Shown here: in pieces, positions 5,891-9,703 of the stretch
Numbering within the stretch: the stretch's first letter is position 1
Layout: every line of letters starts with the position of its first letter
Assembly: GCA_964412845.1 (NCBI GenBank)
Contig: CAYPQM010000211.1
Span: 1 to 9,703, forward strand
Source: JAWWPY01 sp964412845
GTDB lineage: Bacteria > Actinomycetota > Actinomycetes > Streptosporangiales > Streptosporangiaceae
DNA: 9,703 nucleotides
Direction: 5' to 3'
Made by a program: the position numbers and the translations under genes
The notes under the pieces: model-generated
Told to the model about the DNA's origin: nothing
Seen by the model: the letters and a program-made list of their open reading frames with translations, nothing else
Databases searched by the model: none

Positions 5891-5993
5891 GCGTCCATCC
5901 TGGCGCACCAAGGTTACGGGGCCGCTGCCGGGAGCAGTCAACTTCTCAGCGGGCTCTTTCGTACTTGGTAGTCGACCGGAGGAGGTTGACGGA
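5891..5993. promoter_or_regulatory. divergent promoter region, oxidoreductase and sigma factor
   Basis: These 103 bases separate two divergent genes. For the oxidoreductase, the minus strand shows TTGACT (5941-5936) and TAACCT (5916-5911), a fair -35/-10 pair but with a long 19-base spacer; the leader would be about 14 bases and would carry AGGA. For the sigma gene, GGAGGAGG (5978-5985) is a strong ribosome binding site eight bases before ATG 5994, but no clear promoter motif is seen. ACCAAG (5907-5912) and CTTGGT (5964-5969) are inverted copies 51 bases apart. Confidence 0.35.
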
Positions 5994-6539
5994 ATGGAGC
6001 CTGACCGGGCTATCGGGGACCTAGAGCTGTTCCTGGCCGAACGCGGCAAGCCGCTGCTGCGCACGGCGGTACTGCTGACCGGCAGCAAGGAGGCCGGTGA
6101 GGACCTGCTGCAGGCTGCGCTGGAGCGGCTGCTCCGGCACTGGCGGACGATCGAGGGCAGCCCGGAAGGCTACCTGCGGCTGACGCTGTACCACCTGGCC
6201 ACCGACGGCTGGCGGCGCCAGCGGGCCTGGCGGGGGCGGCTCAGGCTGCTGCAGCCGGTCACCGGGCCGGCCGTCGCGGACGGCACCGGGCAGGTCGACC
6301 TGCGCGACACCCTGGTGCGGCTGCTGGTGCAGCTGCCACCACGGCAGCGCGCGGTCATCGTGGCGCGGTACTGGGAACAGCTGACCGAGGCCGAGGCGGC
6401 CGAGGTGCTGGGCTGCTCCGTCGGCACCGTCAAGTCAGCGGCATCACGCGGCCTGCGCAGGCTCCGCGAGCTCAGTGAGTCCAATCATGTCGCGGACAGC
6501 GGCACCCAGCATGAACGAGCGGAGGAGCGCACACCATGA
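5994..6539 (+). CDS. SigE-family (ECF-type) RNA polymerase sigma factor
   Basis: A 181-residue sigma-70 family protein with only regions 2 and 4. Region 2 covers about residues 10-80 (LLRTAVLLTGSKEAGEDLLQAALERLLRHWRTI, then the basic YLRLTLYHLATDGWRRQRAWRGR that contacts the -10). Region 4 covers about 104-160 (LPPRQRAVIVARYWEQLTEAEAAEVLGCSVGTVKSAASRGLRRLRE) with a helix-turn-helix near 129-155. Length and sequence match the actinobacterial SigE family of ECF-like factors. The start is fixed by GGAGGAGG eight bases before ATG 5994. The C-terminal 20 residues are polar and unstructured. The stop overlaps the next gene's start (ATGA, 6536-6539), so the two are translationally coupled, and the downstream membrane protein is the obvious candidate regulator or effector. 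Confidence 0.92.
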   Translation: MEPDRAIGDLELFLAERGKPLLRTAVLLTGSKEAGEDLLQAALERLLRHWRTIEGSPEGYLRLTLYHLATDGWRRQRAWRGRLRLLQPVTGPAVADGTGQVDLRDTLVRLLVQLPPRQRAVIVARYWEQLTEAEAAEVLGCSVGTVKSAASRGLRRLRELSESNHVADSGTQHERAEERTP

Positions 6540-7462
6540 GCACAGACCTTGAGCAGTCGCTGCGCAGCGGCATGGAACGGTTCACCGAGGACATCGGGAC
6601 CCCCCATGGACTCGCCCGGAAGGCGTACCGGCACCGCCAGAAGCGGCGGATGACGGCGCGCGCCGCCACGGCCGCCACGGCCGCGACCGCACTGACCGCT
6701 GGGGCACTGGCCGTGGCCGGCGTTACCAGGGCGGCCGGCCCAGCCGGTGGGCACCACGGCCAGGCGACCCAGACCGCCGCGGACGCGTACGTGGTCACCC
6801 GCGTCGAGCACGCCCTGGCCCAGCCGGCCCTGGGCAACGATCTCGAGTACGCCCGGACCGTGTTCCAGCCCGGCACCACCCTGCAGGCCGTGGGACCCGC
6901 CGTGCTCCAGATATCCCACCGGCCCGGTCCCGGTTCGCCGTGGGCGGTCGGCTACGCGGTCCACTGGATGTACCACGGTGCCATGAGGATGTCCGCCCTC
7001 GCCCCCGGCGGGCAGCCCGTCTTCGACCTGAGCATCGCCGCCACGGGAACCGCGCCCGGCCGCAGCATCATGGTGATCTACCACAACAAGAGCTGGTGGC
7101 AGGCCCCGCTCCCGCGGGACCCGGGAGGCGGGCCGGGGCCGGTCGCGTGCCGCCCCGGCATAGAACTCGGGCCTGGCCCCGGGAATGGCTGGCCCGCCTT
7201 CATTCGCGGCGAGCTGAAGTGCGGTGGGCTCGCCGTGACCGGCCGCCAGGTGGTCGACGGGATTGACGCCATTAAGATAACCGGAGCCCGCAGCGGCATC
7301 ACGCTTTGGGTGAGCCCGTCCACCTACCTGCCCGTTCGCCTCATCCTGGGCCGAGCAGTGCGGCAGACCGATTTCCAGTGGCTCGCCCCCACCCCGGCCA
7401 ACCTGGCCCATATGAAGGTGCAGGTCCCGGCCGGTTTCCGGCAGGTCCCGGCACCGAAGTAA
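6536..7462 (+). CDS. single-pass membrane protein with LolA/LppX-like outer domain, sigma-factor partner
   Basis: A 308-residue protein with a cytoplasmic N-terminus of about 40 residues (basic RKAYRHRQKRR just before the membrane), one membrane segment of Ala/Thr-rich character (about 41-64), and an outer domain of about 240 residues. Its late part reads GRQVVDGIDAIKITG, ITLWVSPSTYLPVRLIL, FQWLAPTPANLAHMKVQVPAGF. This is the pattern seen in actinobacterial membrane proteins encoded after SigE-type sigma genes and resembles the LolA/LppX lipid-carrier fold. Cys205 and Cys229 could form a disulfide. GGAGGAG (6521-6527) lies eight bases before ATG 6536, which overlaps the sigma stop. The short N-terminus lacks the zinc-binding HxxxCxxC of typical ZAS anti-sigma domains, so anti-sigma activity is inferred from position only. 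Confidence 0.8.
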   Translation: MSTDLEQSLRSGMERFTEDIGTPHGLARKAYRHRQKRRMTARAATAATAATALTAGALAVAGVTRAAGPAGGHHGQATQTAADAYVVTRVEHALAQPALGNDLEYARTVFQPGTTLQAVGPAVLQISHRPGPGSPWAVGYAVHWMYHGAMRMSALAPGGQPVFDLSIAATGTAPGRSIMVIYHNKSWWQAPLPRDPGGGPGPVACRPGIELGPGPGNGWPAFIRGELKCGGLAVTGRQVVDGIDAIKITGARSGITLWVSPSTYLPVRLILGRAVRQTDFQWLAPTPANLAHMKVQVPAGFRQVPAPK

Positions 7463-7471
7463 GGGCCGCCC

Positions 7472-7503
7472 GGCCCGGCGGATCCAGCCCGGTCCGCCGG
7501 GCC
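7472..7503 (+). terminator. strong hairpin terminator after the sigma factor operon
   Basis: GGCCCGGCGGA (7472-7482) and TCCGCCGGGCC (7493-7503) form a perfect 11-bp stem with a 10-base loop, nine bases after the stop codon of the membrane protein. There is no T-run, as in many actinobacterial I-shaped terminators. It separates the sigma operon from the YceI gene. Confidence 0.65.
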
Positions 7504-7562
7504 TGCCGCCGGGCCAAGGTTTATCGTCAGGGGAAAGACCGCCGGCACCCTGAGGAGTGACG

Positions 7563-8120
7563 ATGACGTCCCAGACTGTCGAAATCCCCGGTTACGTCGC
7601 GGGGACGTGGAATCTCGATCCCATCCATTCGCACATTGGCTTCGTGGCCCGGCACATGATGGTGAGCAAGGTCCGCGGGCGCTTCACCACATTCCAGGCG
7701 CAGATCACCACGGCGGACGACCCACTCGACTCCTCCGCCACCGCGACCATCGACCTGGCCTCGGTGGACACCGGCAACGAGGCGCGCGATGACGACCTGC
7801 GGTCGTCGAATTTCTTCGACGCCGCCACGCACCCGGCGATGACCTACCGCTCCAGCGGCATCCGCCGGGACGGCGATGACTTCATTCTCGACGGCGAGCT
7901 GACCATCCGGGGGGTCACCCACTCCGTCCCGCTGACGTTCGAGATCAACGGGTTCAGCCCGGACCCCTACGGCGGCACCCGGGCCGGCTTCTCAGCCCAC
8001 GGGGAGATCAACCGCAACGACTTCGGGATCACCTTCAACGCGCCCATCCCCGGTGGCGTCATGGTCAGTGAGAAGATCCAGATCGAGATCGAGGCCGAGG
8101 CGGTCCTGCAGGATAGCTAG
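7563..8120 (+). CDS. YceI family protein, soluble form
   Basis: A 185-residue soluble protein that covers the whole YceI domain, with no signal peptide or membrane segment, so it is predicted to be cytoplasmic. Family motifs are evident: GTWNLDPIHSHIGFVARHMMVSKVRGRF (14-41), RDDDLRSSNFFDAATHPAMTYRS (75-97), ILDGELTIRGVTHSVPLTFE (108-127) and HGEINRNDFGITFNAPIPGGVMVSEKIQIEIE (146-177). The YceI lipocalin-like barrel binds polyisoprenoid or amphiphilic ligands; the ligand here is unknown. Start choice: GAGGAG (7552-7557) is five bases before ATG 7563, whereas a GTG at 7557 overlaps that ribosome binding site, so 7563 is preferred. It has its own transcription unit, after a terminator and ahead of a convergent gene. 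Confidence 0.92.
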   Translation: MTSQTVEIPGYVAGTWNLDPIHSHIGFVARHMMVSKVRGRFTTFQAQITTADDPLDSSATATIDLASVDTGNEARDDDLRSSNFFDAATHPAMTYRSSGIRRDGDDFILDGELTIRGVTHSVPLTFEINGFSPDPYGGTRAGFSAHGEINRNDFGITFNAPIPGGVMVSEKIQIEIEAEAVLQDS

Positions 8121-8123
8121 CGG

Positions 8124-8148
8124 CCTGCTGCCTCACTCCGGCAGCAGG
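8124..8148. terminator. bidirectional hairpin between the YceI and RNA methyltransferase genes
   Basis: CCTGCTGCC (8124-8132) and GGCAGCAGG (8140-8148) form a perfect 9-bp stem with a 7-base loop. It begins four bases after the YceI stop. The loop starts with the stop codon of the leftward methyltransferase (TCA 8133-8135), and the right arm lies inside that gene's last codons (LLPE). The hairpin therefore serves both converging genes in a 12-base gap. Confidence 0.6.
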
Positions 8149-9563
8149 GTGGCCACGCACTCCACGTGGTGGGTCATCGGGAAGGCGTCGAACGCGCGCA
8201 GCGCGGCCAGCCGCCAGCCGAGCCGGCCGAACACCGCGAGGTCACGGGCGAGCGTCGCCGGGTCGCAGGACACGTAGGCGACCCGGCGCAGCCCGGTGCC
8301 CCCGCCCGGTGCGGCCAGCAGGTGCTCGATGACCGGCCGCGCGGCGCCCGTCCGGGGCGGGTCCAGCACGGCCAGGCCAGCCTCGGGCCACCCGCCGCGG
8401 GCGAGCACCTCAGCGGCGTCGCCGCGGTAGACCCGGGCCCATGGCGCGGCGCGCAGGTTGTGCTTGGCGTCCCGGACCGCCGCGGAATCAGATTCGACGG
8501 CCACCACCGTGCCGGCCGGGCCGACCGCGTCCGCGAGCACGCCGGCGAACAGCCCCGCCCCGCAGTACAGGTCGAGCGCCACGTCCCCTGGCTCCGGCTG
8601 CAGCGCGTCCAGCACCGCCGCGGTCAGCGCGTCCGCCGCGCCCGGGTGCACCTGCCAGAAGGCGCCCGCGCTCACCCGCCAGGACCGGCCCGCCGCCGTC
8701 TGCCGCAGCGAACCCTGGCCGCGCAGCGGCGTGAGCCTGCCGCCGCTACCGGCGGTCAGCACCGAGTCCGCGTCCCGCCCCACCCACGATGATGCATAAC
8801 GCTTTGCCCCCCGTTCCTGCCGGTCCCCCGCTGGCACCTCGTCCGGGTGGCCCGCTGGGGAGCGGGCCGGCGGATGTGCCGGGGAGCCTGGCTGCGGCCG
8901 GCCCGCCCGGTTCGCCGGACGGCGGCTCGTCGAGGGCGACACGATCAGGGCCCGCTCGCCGGACCCGGGAGAGACGACCACCTCGACCGACTTGGCGCCT
9001 TCCCAGCGCTGGCCAGTAACGCCCGCCTCCGCTACCAGGGGGTGCGCGATAGGGCAATCGCCGACATCAACCACATGGTGCGAGCGGTGCTTGCGGAGCC
9101 CGGCGATGCCGTCGGGCCGCACCGCGAACCGGACCCGGGTCCGCCAGCCCAGGCCCGCGTCGTCGCCGGGCAGCGGCTCGACCGTGACCTCGCGCTCCAG
9201 GCCGGCGATGCGCCGCAACTGCTGGCTGATGACAGCCGCCTTGAGGCGGCGCTGGGCATCCAGGCTGGCGTGCTGCCAGTCGCAGCCACCGCAGCCATCA
9301 GGCCGCGCGTGCCGGCATCCAGGCTCGACCCGGTCCGGGGAGGCCTCCAGGATGCGCACCGCGTCGGCCCGGGCGAACCGGGCGGTGGCGTCGGTGACCC
9401 GGGCGAGCACCCGCTCGCCGGGCAGCGCGTGCCGGACGAACACCACCCGCCCGCCGCCGTCCGGAGTTTCGCCAGGCTCCCTGGCCACGCACCAGCCACC
9501 GTGCGCGACCTCCCCGACCACCAGGTCAAGAAGACCCTGCGCACTTCCGACTACAGCATTCAC
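8133..9563 (-). CDS. TrmA/RumA-type SAM-dependent RNA (uracil-5-)-methyltransferase
   Basis: A 476-residue enzyme that would methylate C5 of a uridine in tRNA or rRNA. An N-terminal TRAM-like beta domain (about 10-65) is followed by iron-sulfur ligands Cys83, Cys91, Cys94 and Cys170 (CRHARPDGCGGC; DCPIAH), then the SAM domain with WRVSAGAFWQVHPG (about 295-308), DLYCGAGLFAG (331-341), DPPRTGA (401-407), the catalytic YVSCDPATLARD (nucleophile Cys433), and the closing MTHHVECVATLLPE with the general base Glu468. All key residues are present. An unusual Pro/Arg-rich insert (about 210-265) lies before the SAM domain. Start choice: AAGGAG is five bases upstream of GTG 9563. An in-frame TTG at 9671 lies beyond a long hairpin in a G-tract and adds 36 non-conserved residues. 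Whether the target is tRNA U54 or rRNA cannot be decided. Confidence 0.92.
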   Translation of the reverse strand: MNAVVGSAQGLLDLVVGEVAHGGWCVAREPGETPDGGGRVVFVRHALPGERVLARVTDATARFARADAVRILEASPDRVEPGCRHARPDGCGGCDWQHASLDAQRRLKAAVISQQLRRIAGLEREVTVEPLPGDDAGLGWRTRVRFAVRPDGIAGLRKHRSHHVVDVGDCPIAHPLVAEAGVTGQRWEGAKSVEVVVSPGSGERALIVSPSTSRRPANRAGRPQPGSPAHPPARSPAGHPDEVPAGDRQERGAKRYASSWVGRDADSVLTAGSGGRLTPLRGQGSLRQTAAGRSWRVSAGAFWQVHPGAADALTAAVLDALQPEPGDVALDLYCGAGLFAGVLADAVGPAGTVVAVESDSAAVRDAKHNLRAAPWARVYRGDAAEVLARGGWPEAGLAVLDPPRTGAARPVIEHLLAAPGGGTGLRRVAYVSCDPATLARDLAVFGRLGWRLAALRAFDAFPMTHHVECVATLLPE

Positions 9564-9597
9564 CAGTTCTCCTTTAGCGGGCAGCGCGGGCAGGCCG

Positions 9598-9652
9598 GGG
9601 TGCGCGGCCCGGAGCGGAAAGATCCGCAGGCGAAGCGAAGGGCCGCGCACCC
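9598..9652 (-). promoter_or_regulatory. 13-bp nested hairpin upstream of the RNA methyltransferase gene
   Basis: GGGTGCGCGGCCC (9598-9610) and GGGCCGCGCACCC (9640-9652) are a perfect 13-bp inverted repeat. The 29-base loop contains another perfect 5-bp stem, GCGGA (9614-9618) with TCCGC (9623-9627), closed by AAGA. It ends 35 bases before the GTG start. It may be the terminator of the gene to the right or a structured leader of the methyltransferase mRNA. Confidence 0.5.
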
Positions 9653-9659
9653 GGGCCAG

Positions 9660-9683
9660 CCCCCCCCCCAAATAAACCCCCCC
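9660..9683. repeat. C-tract mirror repeat at the window edge
   Basis: Ten C residues (9660-9669), then AAATAAA (9670-9676), then seven C residues (9677-9683) form a perfect mirror repeat over 9663-9683. On the minus strand it is two G-tracts around TTTATTT. Homopolymers of this length are rare in coding actinobacterial DNA. It may be a real non-B DNA element or an assembly-edge artefact. Confidence 0.5.
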
Positions 9684-9703
9684 GCCGGCGCACCACCTGC
9701 CGG

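Noticed and set aside
5891..6088. N-terminal extension of the F420 oxidoreductase to an upstream start at 6088
   Set aside because: It overlaps the start of the sigma-factor gene antisense, adds 66 Ser/Arg-rich residues with no conservation signal, and ATG 5890 has a ribosome binding site.
9564..9671. N-terminal extension of the RNA methyltransferase to TTG 9671
   Set aside because: The extension lies across a 13-bp hairpin and a homopolymer tract and precedes a strong AAGGAG ribosome binding site for GTG 9563.
8992..9675. Plus-strand open frame of 227 codons
   Set aside because: It is antisense to the methyltransferase, Arg/Ser/Pro-rich, and has no domain.
1..9703. CRISPR array, tRNA or rRNA genes, phage genes, intact insertion sequence
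   Set aside because: No regularly spaced repeats, cloverleaf or rRNA-like sequence, integrase, or complete transposase with terminal inverted repeats was seen on either strand.

Overview
The window is very GC-rich, close to 70% or above by eye. Its genes have G/C at most third codon positions, frequent GTG starts, purine-rich ribosome binding sites and at least one likely leaderless gene. An F420-type luciferase-like oxidoreductase and a SigE-family sigma factor point the same way, to a chromosomal segment of an actinomycete (Actinomycetota). The genus cannot be read from this sequence. The right end carries an odd C-tract block and may be a contig edge.

Left part (1-3720). The window opens inside a plus-strand gene for the C-terminal half of a VWA-like (DUF2201-type) protein, which converges on a minus-strand block. 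Read in transcription order, that block is a membrane-anchored YceI-like lipocalin (3543-2827), an unrecognised 293-residue helical protein with a leaderless-type promoter (2695-1814), and a CopD-family membrane protein (1728-697). The three share a strand but are separated by 85-131 bases, so they need not form one operon. A short divergent region (3544-3720) separates them from a GNAT acetyltransferase.

Middle (3721-5993). The acetyltransferase (plus) converges on a DUF2087 winged-helix protein (minus, 4893-4546). The 285 bases between them hold nested hairpins and no convincing gene. Just upstream of the DUF2087 gene on the same strand lies an LLM-class F420-dependent oxidoreductase (5890-4958). 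A candidate promoter with a 13-base palindrome in its spacer sits between the two. The oxidoreductase and the next gene are divergent and share a 103-base control region.

Right part (5994-9703). A SigE-family sigma factor overlaps by ATGA a single-pass membrane protein with a LolA/LppX-like outer domain. This looks like a sigma factor with its membrane partner. A strong hairpin terminator follows, then a classical soluble YceI protein. That gene converges, with only 12 bases between stop codons, on a TrmA/RumA-type RNA (uracil-5-)-methyltransferase read leftward from 9563. Upstream of the methyltransferase are a 13-bp nested hairpin and, near the right edge, a C-tract/AAATAAA/C-tract mirror repeat.

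Most genes are ordinary actinobacterial families. I see no CRISPR array, tRNA, rRNA, intact insertion sequence or phage module. The most interesting points are the sigma factor/LolA-like pair, the unrecognised 293-residue family next to YceI and CopD, the palindrome inside the DUF2087 promoter, and convergent terminators whose loops contain stop codons.
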